50,613 nt of DNA from JBQTIU01 sp052387815 (lineage in GTDB: Bacteria > Pseudomonadota > Alphaproteobacteria > CACIAM-22H2): positions 1 to 50,613 of the forward strand of contig JBQTIU010000114.1 in the NCBI GenBank assembly GCA_052387815.1, given 5' to 3'. This document shows positions 41,970 to 50,460 of this stretch, piece by piece. Every line of letters starts with the position of its first letter. Within the stretch, counting starts at the first letter, position 1. The notes beneath the pieces are model-generated. The model saw nothing but the letters and a program-made list of their open reading frames with translations, had not been told where the DNA came from and made no database searches. Position numbers and translations under genes: made by a program.

Positions 41970-42920
41970 ATGAGCCCGGGCTACCTCGCCAAGCGTCTCG
42001 GCTACATGCTGCTGACGCTGTGGGTGGTCTCCGTCGTCGTTTTCTCGGTCACCCAGATCCTGCCCGGCAACGCCGCGGTGATGATCTTGGGCGAGTTCGC
42101 AACCCCCGAGGCCCTCGCCCATCTCGAGGAACGACTCGGGCTCGACCGCCCCTTCTACGTGCAGTACGCGCGGTGGTTCGCCAACCTCCTGGCGGGCGAC
42201 TGGGGCGAATCCATGCGCATGTCGCGGCCCGTCGCGCCCTTGGTTCTGGATGCACTCGGCCGCTCGCTGCTGCTCGCCGTCCCGACGCTCGCTCTGGTCA
42301 CCGCCATCGCCGTCCCCATGGGCGTGCTCGCCGCGGTCAAGCGCAAGACGAAGCTCGATATGTCGGTGGGCGCCTTGTCCTACGTGGGAGTCGCGATGCC
42401 GGAGTTCGTGACCGCGACCTTGATCCTCGTGGCTCTGGCGCGCCCGGAGCTCGGCTGGTTCCCCGCCGGCGGCTACAAGCCGCCGAGTGAGGGCGCGGGC
42501 GCCTTTGTCCTCCATCTGGTGCTGCCGGTCATCACGCTGGCGATCATCCTCACCGCCCATATTTCGCGGCAGACCCGCTCGGAGATGATCGACGTGCTGC
42601 AGGCCGATTACGTGCGCACCGCCGTGCTCAAAGGGCTGCCGCGCCGCGTCGTGCTGTTCCACCACGCGCTGCGCAACGCGCTTGCGCCGACGATCACGGT
42701 CATCGCCCTCGATGTCGGCTACCTGGTCGGCGGCATCCTGGTGGTCGAGGAGGTCTTCGCCTATCCGGGCTTGGGCCGCCTCTTGATCTTCGCCGTCCAG
42801 AACCGCGACCTGCCGCTCATCCAGGCGGGCGCCATGGCCATGGCGGTGACCTACGCCACCGCCAACCTCATCGCCGACCTGCTTTACGTCCAATTGAACC
42901 GCCGCGTGCAGTATGAGTGA
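41970..42920 (+). CDS. Peptide-type ABC transporter permease (DppB-like)
   Basis: A 316-residue permease. It starts YLAKRLGYMLLTLWVVSVVVF, has the family segment LGLDRPFYVQYARWFANLLAGDWG, an EAA-type loop near EMIDVLQADYVRTAVLKGLP, and TVIALDVGYLVGGILVVEEVFAYPGLGRL near the end. Six hydrophobic segments are evident. It overlaps the next permease by eight bases. Confidence 0.92.
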   Translation: MSPGYLAKRLGYMLLTLWVVSVVVFSVTQILPGNAAVMILGEFATPEALAHLEERLGLDRPFYVQYARWFANLLAGDWGESMRMSRPVAPLVLDALGRSLLLAVPTLALVTAIAVPMGVLAAVKRKTKLDMSVGALSYVGVAMPEFVTATLILVALARPELGWFPAGGYKPPSEGAGAFVLHLVLPVITLAIILTAHISRQTRSEMIDVLQADYVRTAVLKGLPRRVVLFHHALRNALAPTITVIALDVGYLVGGILVVEEVFAYPGLGRLLIFAVQNRDLPLIQAGAMAMAVTYATANLIADLLYVQLNRRVQYE

Positions 42921-43743
42921 CGTCTGGCGGCGACTGCAGGCGAGCCCCCAAGGCATGGCCGGCGCCGTCATCCTCGCCGTCGTCTGCGTGGTGGTCGTCT
43001 TGGGAGAGCACCTTGCGCCCTACAACCCGGAGACCTTCCACGTCCGCGACCGGCTGGCCGGACCGGGGGCGACGTTCTGGCTGGGGAGCGATCAGTTCGG
43101 GCGCGATCTCTTGAGCCGCGTCCTCCACGGCGCGCGCTCGACCGTGCTGTTCGGGGTCATCGCCACCGCGCTCGGGACGCTCGCTGGGACCATGATCGGC
43201 GTCCTCGCCGGCTACGTCGGCGGCCGGCTCGACGAGATCATCATGCGGGTCACCGACGGATTCATGTCCATTCCCCACCTGCTCTTGGCGCTCCTCATCG
43301 TTACCGTGCTCGGCGCGAGCACGGTCAATGCCGTGCTCGCCGTGGCGGTGGCCTTCGTTCCGGGTATGGCGCGGGTCGCGCGCAGCGCCACGCTCGCGGT
43401 GCGCGGCCTCGATTACGTGCGCGCCGCGGTGGCGCGCGGCGAAGGGGCGCCTTACATCGTCCTTCGCGAGGTGCTGCCCAACGTCGCCGCGCCGGTGGTC
43501 ATCGAGGCGTCGATCCGCGTGTCCTTCGCCATCATGCTCGGCGCGACGCTGAGCTTCCTCGGGCTCGGCGCCCAGCCGCCGTCTTCGGAATGGGGCCTGA
43601 TGGTGGCCGAGGCGCGCGGCTATTTGTTCAACAGCGCCTGGCTCGTCGTCTGGCCGGGCTTGGCGATCGCCGCGGTCGCGTTCGGATTCAACCTGTTCGG
43701 CGACGGGTTGCGCGACGCGCTCAACCCGAAGGTCACGCGGTGA
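42913..43743 (+). CDS. Peptide-type ABC transporter permease (DppC-like)
   Basis: A 276-residue permease with the DppC features LAPYNPETFHVRDRLAGPG, WLGSDQFGRDLLSRVLHGAR, the loop RGLDYVRAAVARGEGAPYIV, and a final GLMVAEARGYLFNSAW segment. The start overlaps DppB-like by eight bases, and its stop overlaps the fused ATPase start by four. Confidence 0.92.
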   Translation: MSDVWRRLQASPQGMAGAVILAVVCVVVVLGEHLAPYNPETFHVRDRLAGPGATFWLGSDQFGRDLLSRVLHGARSTVLFGVIATALGTLAGTMIGVLAGYVGGRLDEIIMRVTDGFMSIPHLLLALLIVTVLGASTVNAVLAVAVAFVPGMARVARSATLAVRGLDYVRAAVARGEGAPYIVLREVLPNVAAPVVIEASIRVSFAIMLGATLSFLGLGAQPPSSEWGLMVAEARGYLFNSAWLVVWPGLAIAAVAFGFNLFGDGLRDALNPKVTR

Positions 43744-45803
43744 GTGGGCCGGCCGCGATCCTCGACATTCAAGACCTCCATGTGTCCTACGCCGCCCCGG
43801 GCGGGAACTTGCGCGTGCTGCGCGGGGTCAACCTTGCCATCGCACCGGGCGAGACGGTCGGCCTGGTCGGCGAATCCGGGTCGGGCAAGAGCACGCTCGC
43901 CTTCGCGGTGATGCGTTACCTCGCCGGCAACGCGCGAATCGAGCGCGGCCGCGTCGACTTCGAGGGCGAAGACCTGCTGGCCCTTCCCGAGAATCGCCTG
44001 CAGCGCTTGCGCGGCCGGCGCATTGGCATGGTCTATCAGGATCCCAATACCGCCCTCAATCCCTCGCTCAAGATCGGCGAGCAGGTGGCCGAGGCCCCGT
44101 GCCACCACGACGGCCTGTCGCCGACGGCGGCCTGGGACAAGGCCGCCGGCCTCTTGGACATGGTCCGGCTGCCCGACCCCAGCTTCATGATGGGGAAGTT
44201 CCCGCACGAGATTTCCGGCGGCGAGAAACAGCGCGCGCTGATCGCCATGGCCTTCGCCTGCCGGCCGTCGCTCCTCGTCTTCGACGAGCCGACCACGGCG
44301 CTCGATGCGACCACGGCGGCCGGCATCCTCGACCTCATCCGCGGCTTGCAGGCCGAGACCGGGACTGCCGTCCTCTATATCACCCACGATCTCGGCATCG
44401 TCGCCCGCATCGCCAGGCGCGTCAGCGTGATCTATGCCGGCGAGATCGTCGAGGCAGGCCCAGCCGATGCGGTCTTGACCCGCCCGCGGCATCCTTACAC
44501 CCGCGCGCTCATGGCAAGCGTCCCCAACCCGTTTCGCGCCGGCGAACGCCGCCGGCTCAAAAGCTTCGCGGGGCTCGCGCCGGACCTGCGCGCCCCGCCC
44601 CCGGGCTGCATCTTCCAGTCGCGCTGCCCGTTCGTAGAGGAGGCTTGCCGGACGGGCATCATGCGCCTGTCCGGACCCGATACCCATCGCGATTCCTGCC
44701 GGCGGACGGAGGCGCGCGTTCTGCCGCTGCCGCGCGCCGGGCCGCGGCGGCCGGACACCCGGCGCCCGGCAGAGGGCAAGGTCGTGCTCGACATCCGAGA
44801 CCTCAAGGTCCGTTACCGCCGCTCGTTCCTTTTGCACCGGCTGCTCGGCCGGCCGCCCGAGATCGTCCACGCCGTCAATGGCGTCAGCTTCGTCGTGCGC
44901 GCCGGCGAGACTCTCGGCCTCGTGGGCGAGAGCGGCTGCGGCAAGTCGACGCTCGCCCGCGCCTTGGTCGGGCTCGAACGCGCGGATGGAAGTTTGCGCT
45001 TGGACGGCCGGGCCGTCCCCTTGGGGCCGCGCATGGACCGCGCCTACCGAGCGCAAGTGCAAATCGTGTTCCAGAACCCCGACCTGTCGCTCAATCCGCG
45101 CCAGAGCGTGGGCGAGATCGTCGGCCGCCCCTTGCGCCTGCTGCGGCCGGGCGAGGCGGTCGAGCGCCGGGTGGCGGAACTCCTCGAGCGGGTCAACCTG
45201 CCCCAGGGCTACGCCAGGCGCTATCCGCACCAATTGTCGGGCGGCGAGAAGCAGCGCGTGGCCCTCGCCCGCGCCTTCTCGCCCTTCCCGCGCGTCGTGA
45301 TCTGCGACGAGATTACCTCGGGCCTCGACGTTTCGGTCCAGGCCGCGATCGTCAATCTGCTGGCCGAATTGCAGGACGAGTTCGGGACCGCCTATCTGTT
45401 CATATCCCACGACCTCAACGTGGTGCGCCACATCGCCGATCGCGTCGCCGTCATGTATCTCGGCCGCTTCGTCGAGGAGGGCGACGGCGAACGGCTGTTC
45501 GCCCCGCCCTATCACCCCTACACCGAGGCCTTGCTGAGCGCCGTGCCGGTGCCCGAGCCGACCCTTTCGGCCCGCCAGGTCCGCCTCGAGGGACCCCTGC
45601 CGAGCCCCAAGAACCCGCCGCCGGGCTGCCCCTTGAACACCCGCTGCCCGAGGAAGCTCGGGGCGAGGTGCGACACCGAGGAGCCGACCTTGCGCGAGGT
45701 CGGCCCGGGCCATCGCCTCGCCTGCCACATCGACCTCAAGGCCCTCAAGGCGGTGCCGCCGATCTGGCAGGAAGCGCGAGAAGGGGAAACCTCGTCTGCC
45801 TGA
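43740..45803 (+). CDS. Fused dipeptide ABC ATPases (DppD-DppF in one chain)
   Basis: A 687-residue protein holding two complete ABC ATPases. The first (about 8-320) has GLVGESGSGKSTL, Q-loop VYQDPNTALNPSL, signature ISGGEKQRAL, Walker B LLVFDEPTTALD and H-loop YITHDLG, then a Cys-containing oligopeptide tail (PPPGCIFQSRCPF). The second (about 345-670) has GLVGESGCGKSTL, QNPDLSLNPRQSV, LSGGEKQRV, VVICDEITSGLD and FISHDLN, and a similar tail (PPPGCPLNTRCP). In most species these are separate genes. The GTG start overlaps the preceding permease stop. It closes the peptidase-transporter operon. Confidence 0.93.
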   Translation: MSGPAAILDIQDLHVSYAAPGGNLRVLRGVNLAIAPGETVGLVGESGSGKSTLAFAVMRYLAGNARIERGRVDFEGEDLLALPENRLQRLRGRRIGMVYQDPNTALNPSLKIGEQVAEAPCHHDGLSPTAAWDKAAGLLDMVRLPDPSFMMGKFPHEISGGEKQRALIAMAFACRPSLLVFDEPTTALDATTAAGILDLIRGLQAETGTAVLYITHDLGIVARIARRVSVIYAGEIVEAGPADAVLTRPRHPYTRALMASVPNPFRAGERRRLKSFAGLAPDLRAPPPGCIFQSRCPFVEEACRTGIMRLSGPDTHRDSCRRTEARVLPLPRAGPRRPDTRRPAEGKVVLDIRDLKVRYRRSFLLHRLLGRPPEIVHAVNGVSFVVRAGETLGLVGESGCGKSTLARALVGLERADGSLRLDGRAVPLGPRMDRAYRAQVQIVFQNPDLSLNPRQSVGEIVGRPLRLLRPGEAVERRVAELLERVNLPQGYARRYPHQLSGGEKQRVALARAFSPFPRVVICDEITSGLDVSVQAAIVNLLAELQDEFGTAYLFISHDLNVVRHIADRVAVMYLGRFVEEGDGERLFAPPYHPYTEALLSAVPVPEPTLSARQVRLEGPLPSPKNPPPGCPLNTRCPRKLGARCDTEEPTLREVGPGHRLACHIDLKALKAVPPIWQEAREGETSSA

Positions 45804-45959
45804 AGCCCCTATCACGTCAGACTGCCCGTTGACGGCCAAGCCCTTCAAAATCCACATGTAAAACAAAGCGGCTTCCGATATGATTAGCCTCGCCATCGGC
45901 CTCTGCCTTGGCGCATGGCCACAGCGCGATCGCCGGCAAGGCGCGACCGTCAAGCGCCT

Positions 45960-45977
45960 CGGACCCCAAGGGGTCCG
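45960..45977. repeat. 18-base palindrome before the DUF3696 ATPase
   Basis: CGGACCCC and GGGGTCCG flank AA exactly. It lies 26 bases upstream of the ATPase ATG, in a 199-base non-coding gap after the transporter operon. It may be an operator or a hairpin near the ribosome binding site; no clear promoter could be assigned in the gap. Confidence 0.5.
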
Positions 45978-46002
45978 CCTCGATGTAAGGACCGCCCACC
46001 GG

Positions 46003-47367
46003 ATGCTCACGTCACTGACATTGCGGAATTTCAAATGCTGGCAAGGCATCGAGGAGATGCGCCTGGCGCCGATAACGGGCCTCTTTGGAACGAATAGTTC
46101 AGGGAAAAGCGCCATCATTCAGTCGTTGCTGCTTTTGAAGCAGACCAAGGAGTCCACCGACCGCGCCCAGTTCCTCAATTTCGGCGACTCCTCCACCTAC
46201 GTGAGCCTCGGAACCTTCAAAGACGCCATTCATAACCACGAGGTGTCTGCCGCGCTGTCGTGGCGGTTGGAATGGAGCCTCGACAAACCGATCGTTATCA
46301 CCGATCCAAATGACAGACGTGTAACCCCCATCACGGGCGACCGGCTCGCTTTCGCAGCCAAGATCGTTCAGAACGAGAAGGGCGTCCTGCAGGCACCGGA
46401 AATCACATATGACATCGCTGGCTGCAGTTTTTCCTTGGATAAGGTTGCTTCATCTGGCGACCACAAGTTGGCTGTGCACCCGGATGATCGATATCGATTC
46501 AAGCGAGCGCAGGGTCGACCGTGGGCACTGCCTGGTCCGATCAAGTTCTATGGCTTCCCGGACCAAGTCCGAGCGTACTACCAGAATGCCGGGTTCCTCG
46601 CCGATTTGCAGTTGGCGTTCGAGCGACAACTCGATCGGATTTTCTATCTGGGGCCCCTTCGGGAATCCCCAAAGCGGGAGTATCCATGGGCCGGTGGCGC
46701 GCCGGATGATGTCGGACGACGAGGAGAGCTTGCCGTTGCCGCTTTGCTCGCCGCAAGATCGAAGCGCCAGACTATTGGGCAGGGCAAGGGAAAGCGCCGA
46801 TCGAGTGTCGAAGCGTATGTTGCCCGTTGGTTATTCGAGCTCGGCTTGATCTGGCAATTTTCGATTGAAGAGATTGCGGCCGGCTCGAACCTTTACAAGG
46901 TGCGAGTGAGGAACACATTGAGCGCGCCCGAGGTCTTGATTACCGATGTCGGCGTCGGCGTATCCCAGGTGTTGCCGGTGCTGATCCTCCTCTACTACGT
47001 TCCGGAAGGCTCCACGGTGCTGCTCGAGCAGCCGGAAATCCATCTCCATCCGCTCGCTCAGTCCAAACTCGCGGATATATTCATCGAGGCGGTCAAGGTT
47101 CGGCGGCTACAGGTCATCGTCGAAAGCCACAGCGAGCATTTACTGAGACGCTTGCAGCGGCGCTTGGCTGAGGAGGAATTCTCCGTCGACCAGGCCGCAC
47201 TCTATTTGTGCGACGTCGACAGGGGTGCGGCGGCACTGACACCGCTTGAGCTTGACCTTTTCGGCAATATCAAGAACTGGCCGAAACATTTCTTCGGCGA
47301 CGACTTCGGCGAGATCGCGGCCATGGAGCAGGCGGCCATCAAGCGCAAGATCAACGCCGCCGAATGA
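46003..47367 (+). CDS. DUF3696-type AAA ATPase (COG4938-like)
   Basis: A 454-residue RecF/ABC-class ATPase. It opens LTSLTLRNFKCWQGIEEM, then Walker A FGTNSSGKSAI, a long middle region (DPNDRRVTPITGDRLAF, then KFYGFPDQVRAYY), the signature-like DVGVGVSQVLPVLILL, Walker B TVLLEQPEIHLHPLAQ and QVIVESHSEHLL. The C-terminal LFGNIKNWPKHFFGDDF is typical of DUF3696. Such ATPases resemble those of defence systems where an SMC-like ATPase senses infection and releases an effector. Its stop overlaps the start of a PIN-like gene by four bases. Its codon use is visibly less GC-biased than that of the flanking transporter and pheA genes. Confidence 0.85.
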   Translation: MLTSLTLRNFKCWQGIEEMRLAPITGLFGTNSSGKSAIIQSLLLLKQTKESTDRAQFLNFGDSSTYVSLGTFKDAIHNHEVSAALSWRLEWSLDKPIVITDPNDRRVTPITGDRLAFAAKIVQNEKGVLQAPEITYDIAGCSFSLDKVASSGDHKLAVHPDDRYRFKRAQGRPWALPGPIKFYGFPDQVRAYYQNAGFLADLQLAFERQLDRIFYLGPLRESPKREYPWAGGAPDDVGRRGELAVAALLAARSKRQTIGQGKGKRRSSVEAYVARWLFELGLIWQFSIEEIAAGSNLYKVRVRNTLSAPEVLITDVGVGVSQVLPVLILLYYVPEGSTVLLEQPEIHLHPLAQSKLADIFIEAVKVRRLQVIVESHSEHLLRRLQRRLAEEEFSVDQAALYLCDVDRGAAALTPLELDLFGNIKNWPKHFFGDDFGEIAAMEQAAIKRKINAAE

Positions 47368-47843
47368 AGGCCTTCGTCGTCGACACCAACGTGCCGGTTG
47401 CGGCCAATGGCAGAGAGACTCACACGGACATTCGTTGCCGGTTGCGGTGCATTGAGCGCCTGCGCGAGATCATGGAGCGGGGCCGCATTGTCATCGACGA
47501 TGATGGGCGCATCCTTTCAGAGTATCGACCCTACTTCGATCCATCCGGGCCGCCCGGCACCGGCGACGCCTTCTTCAAATACCTCTGGGATAACCAGGCA
47601 AATCCCGCGAAATGCGTGCAAGTCAGGATCACGGAGCTGCCGCACAACGATCATGACTTCGCAGAATTTCCGCGCGACCCCGACCTGGCGGAATTCGATT
47701 TCAATGACCGGAAATTCGTCGCGGTTGCGCTCGCAAGCGGGCTTCGGCCAGCCATCCAGAACGCAACCGATACCGACTGGTGGTTCGCCCGGGAGGCATT
47801 GTTCAGGAATGGCGTGCGGCTCAATTTCTGTGCCAAGAGCTGA
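47364..47843 (+). CDS. PIN-like nuclease domain protein
   Basis: A 159-residue protein with a PIN-like acidic pattern: FVVDTNVPVAANG (D7), ILSEY (E53), AEFDFNDRKFVAVAL (D112, D115) and ATDTDWWF (D136, D138). These match the D-E-D-D quartet used for metal-dependent cleavage of RNA or DNA. The start overlaps the ATPase stop (ATGA), implying coupled translation and a shared role. There is no VapB-like antitoxin gene, which argues against a simple VapBC pair and for an ATPase-controlled effector. The assignment is by motif order only. Confidence 0.72.
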   Translation: MKAFVVDTNVPVAANGRETHTDIRCRLRCIERLREIMERGRIVIDDDGRILSEYRPYFDPSGPPGTGDAFFKYLWDNQANPAKCVQVRITELPHNDHDFAEFPRDPDLAEFDFNDRKFVAVALASGLRPAIQNATDTDWWFAREALFRNGVRLNFCAKS

Positions 47844-47905
47844 TGCCGCAAGGGCAGAGTGGTCGAGCGCAGCGTTCCTGACCGCTTCTGCGGCCCGCCC
47901 TTGGG

Positions 47906-48781
47906 TCAGTCGCTTTCCTGCGGCCGGCCGCGGTGGCGATACGGGTGGGCTGGGTAGACGCCGAGGATGCGGACCTCGTGGGAAAAGAAGCGGAGCTCCT
48001 CGAGGGCGAGCCGGAGCGGCCGGTCGTCCGGATGGCCGTCGACATCGACATAGAACTCGGCGGCGGCGAAGAACCCGCCGACCAGATAGCTTTCGAGCTT
48101 GGTCAGGTTGACGCCGTTGGTGGCGAACCCGCCCAGCGCCTTGTAGAGCGCCGCCGGCACGTTGCGGACCCGGAACACGAAGGTGGTGATGACCGGGCCC
48201 TTGCGGTCGGGGTCGATCGGCGTGCGGGCGAGGACGATGAACCGCGTCGTGTTGTGCTCGGCGTCCTCGATGTTCTTGCGCAGCGACTTGAGCCCGTAGA
48301 TCTTGCCCGCCAGCGCCGAGGCGATCGCCGCGCGGGTGGGATCGCCGGCGCGCGCCACCTCGGCCGCCGACCCGGCGGTGTCGGCGGCGACCACCCGCTT
48401 CAAGCCCAATTTGCGGATCGTGCTCCGGCACTGGTCGAGCCCCTGGACGTGGCTTTGCACCGTCTCGAGCGTCTTCAGGCTCGCGCCTTTGGGCGCCAGC
48501 AAGTGATGGTTCACGCGCTGGAAATGTTCGCCCACGATGTAGAGGCCCGACTGCGGCATGAGGTGGTGGATCTCGGCGACCCGCCCGGCGACCGAGTTCT
48601 CGATCGGGATCATGGCCAGCCTCGCCCGACCCTCGCGCACGGCCGCAAAGGCATCCTCGAAGCCCGGACAAGGCAGCGTGTGCAGGCCCGGGTACGCGAC
48701 GCGGCAGGCGAGGTCGGAATAGGCGCCGGGCTGCCCTTGGAAGGCGATCCGCGGCGCGGCTTCGGGTCGGCCTTTGGGCAT
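47906..48781 (-). CDS. pheA: Prephenate dehydratase
   Basis: A 291-residue enzyme converting prephenate to phenylpyruvate in phenylalanine synthesis. The catalytic domain shows IAFQGQPGAYSDLACR, FEDAFAAVREGRARLAMIPIENSVAG and NTTRFIVLAR with the catalytic Thr. The C-terminal ACT domain (FRVRNVPAALYKALGGFATNG, VNLTKLESYLVGG) binds phenylalanine for feedback control. It lacks a chorismate mutase domain. It starts four bases after the kdsB stop and is probably co-transcribed. Confidence 0.95.
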   Translation of the reverse strand: MPKGRPEAAPRIAFQGQPGAYSDLACRVAYPGLHTLPCPGFEDAFAAVREGRARLAMIPIENSVAGRVAEIHHLMPQSGLYIVGEHFQRVNHHLLAPKGASLKTLETVQSHVQGLDQCRSTIRKLGLKRVVAADTAGSAAEVARAGDPTRAAIASALAGKIYGLKSLRKNIEDAEHNTTRFIVLARTPIDPDRKGPVITTFVFRVRNVPAALYKALGGFATNGVNLTKLESYLVGGFFAAAEFYVDVDGHPDDRPLRLALEELRFFSHEVRILGVYPAHPYRHRGRPQESD

Positions 48782-48784
48782 GCG

Positions 48785-49558
48785 TCATCGGGATGTTGAA
48801 CGCCGGGCCTGGATCGCGCGCGCGCGCGCGAGCTCGGCCGGAGTATCGACGCCGAGCGGCACCGTGTCAACGCGCGCCACGTCGATGCGCATTCCCCCTT
48901 CGAGCGCGCGCAGCTGTTCCAGCCGCTCGCGCTTCTCGAGCGCCCCGGGCGGCAGCCGCACGAAGCGCGCCAGCGCCTGGCGCCGGTAGGCGTAGATGCC
49001 GATGTGATGGTAGAGCGGCCCCGGCCCGGAGGGCACGCCCGCGCGCGAGAAATAGAGGGCGCGGCCGATCGGCGGCAGGCCGTCCGTGCCGCCGCGGGTG
49101 AAGGCGACCGCCACTTTGACGACGTTGGGATCGGTCTTCTCCTCCTCGCGCACGATCTCGGCGGCGACGGTCCCGATCTCGACCTCGGGCTCGCTCAAGG
49201 GGGCGAGCACGGCGCGCACCGCCTCGGGCGCGATGGTCGGCAGGTCACCCTGGACGTTGACCACCGCATCGAAGCGGCCCTCGGGGTCGAAGGCCTGGAG
49301 CGCCTCGAAGATGCGGTCGGACCCCGACAAGTGGTCGCGGTGGGTGAGCATCGCCACGCCCCCTGCCGCGCGGACCGCCGCGGCGATCTCGGGGTCGGCC
49401 GCCGCCACCACGACCGGACCGAGACCCGCTTCCAGGGCCCGCCGCCAGACATGGACGATCATCGGCTCGCCCGCGATCTCGAGCAGCGGCTTGCCCGGCA
49501 GCCGGGTGGACGCGAGGCGGGCGGGAATGATGACGACGGGGGCGCGGGGCAAGGTCAT
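48785..49558 (-). CDS. kdsB: 3-deoxy-manno-octulosonate cytidylyltransferase
   Basis: A 257-residue nucleotidyltransferase that activates Kdo as CMP-Kdo for lipopolysaccharide. The motifs are VVIIPARLASTRLPGKPLLE, ADPEI, MLTHRDHLSGSDRI, VVNVQGDLPTIAPE, and RALYFSRAGVPSG. The ATG at 49558 is chosen because the protein then begins MTLPRAPVVIIPARLAS, just ahead of the first motif; the longer reading adds 27 non-conserved residues. pheA follows directly. Confidence 0.95.
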   Translation of the reverse strand: MTLPRAPVVIIPARLASTRLPGKPLLEIAGEPMIVHVWRRALEAGLGPVVVAAADPEIAAAVRAAGGVAMLTHRDHLSGSDRIFEALQAFDPEGRFDAVVNVQGDLPTIAPEAVRAVLAPLSEPEVEIGTVAAEIVREEEKTDPNVVKVAVAFTRGGTDGLPPIGRALYFSRAGVPSGPGPLYHHIGIYAYRRQALARFVRLPPGALEKRERLEQLRALEGGMRIDVARVDTVPLGVDTPAELARARAIQARRSTSR

Positions 49559-49701
49559 GGCGAATCGGTCAAGTCGGTCCGGGGAGGGCGGCGCTTGGTC
49601 GCGGCCCGGGCGGCCGCCCCATTCTCTAGGGAAGCGCAAGATATAACGGCGGTCCGGAAACCGGAACCGGGCAGTTTATGGGCTTGCTCTTATGCTCGGG
49701 G

Positions 49702-49731
49702 TTGAAACCGGCGGCGGGGGACGGCTACATT
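49702..49731 (+). promoter_or_regulatory. Predicted promoter of cytochrome c gene
   Basis: TTGAAA (49702-49707) and TACATT (49726-49731) are 18 bases apart, 54 bases before the cytochrome ATG. It is a plausible housekeeping promoter. Confidence 0.5.
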
Positions 49732-49785
49732 CGGCCCAGCGGCGCCGACGGCGCCGGTTTCAGTCGGTCGCGGACGGGTACACGC

Positions 49786-50331
49786 ATGAACGTAGAAGCC
49801 ACCAAGATCGTCGGCGCGGTCCTGACCGCAATGTTGGTCACGTGGGCGATCGGCATCATCGGCCATGGGCTGGTCACACCCAAGCGGCTCGACCAGCCGG
49901 CCTATGTCGTGACCGGCGCCGAGCCCAAAGCCACGGCGGCCGCGGCCCCGGCCGCCGTCGAGCCGATCGGGCGCCTGTTGGCGGCGGCCAGCGCCGAGGC
50001 CGGCAAGGCCTTGATCAAGCCGTGCGTCGCGTGCCACACGTTCGCCAAGGGCGGCAAGAACGGCGTCGGCCCGAATCTTTGGGACGTGGTCGGCGGCAAG
50101 AAGGCGCGCGTGGCCGGGTTCGGTTACTCCCCCGGCATGCAAGCGATGGCCCAGAAACCCGGCGAGGACGGCCACTGGGGCTACGAGCAGATCAATGCCT
50201 TCCTCGCCAATCCCAAGGGCTACCTCGCCGGCACCAAGATGGCGTTCGCCGGGATTCGCAAGACCGAGGAGCGGGCCCACGTGATCGCGTATCTCCGCTC
50301 GCTCGCGGACTCCCCGAAGCCGCTTCCGTAG
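49786..50331 (+). CDS. Membrane-anchored cytochrome c (class I, c552/CycM-like)
   Basis: A 181-residue c-type cytochrome. The N-terminus has an uncleaved anchor (KIVGAVLTAMLVTWAIGIIG), followed by an Ala-rich periplasmic linker. The heme site is KPCVACHTF, and the distal Met is in GTKMAFAG; GKNGVGPNLWDVVGG is typical of class I. It may carry electrons between the bc1 complex and the terminal oxidase. Its stop codon lies inside the palindromic repeat that begins at 50328. Confidence 0.9.
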   Translation: MNVEATKIVGAVLTAMLVTWAIGIIGHGLVTPKRLDQPAYVVTGAEPKATAAAAPAAVEPIGRLLAAASAEAGKALIKPCVACHTFAKGGKNGVGPNLWDVVGGKKARVAGFGYSPGMQAMAQKPGEDGHWGYEQINAFLANPKGYLAGTKMAFAGIRKTEERAHVIAYLRSLADSPKPLP

Positions 50332-50385
50332 GGGCGAGGCCGCGAGGCGCGAGGCGCTGCCTCGCCGGTCTCAAGATCCGCCCGC
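50328..50385. repeat. GC-rich palindromic repeat, copy 3
   Basis: GTAGGGGCGAGGCCGCGAGG followed by GCGAGGCGCTGCCTCGCCGG matches the copy at 14525, including the downstream CTCAAGATCCGCCCG part. The TAG of the first bases is the stop codon of the cytochrome gene. Confidence 0.75.
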
Positions 50386-50460
50386 CAGACCGTTCAGCCA
50401 AAATTTACCCCTTGCGGGCGATGCTGGGGCATAGGTCTGCCCCAAGGATCGGAGCCCGCC

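Noticed and set aside
45804..46002. TTGACG at 45829 as a -35 box for the DUF3696 module
   Set aside because: No acceptable -10 box lies 16-19 bases downstream, so a promoter was not annotated.
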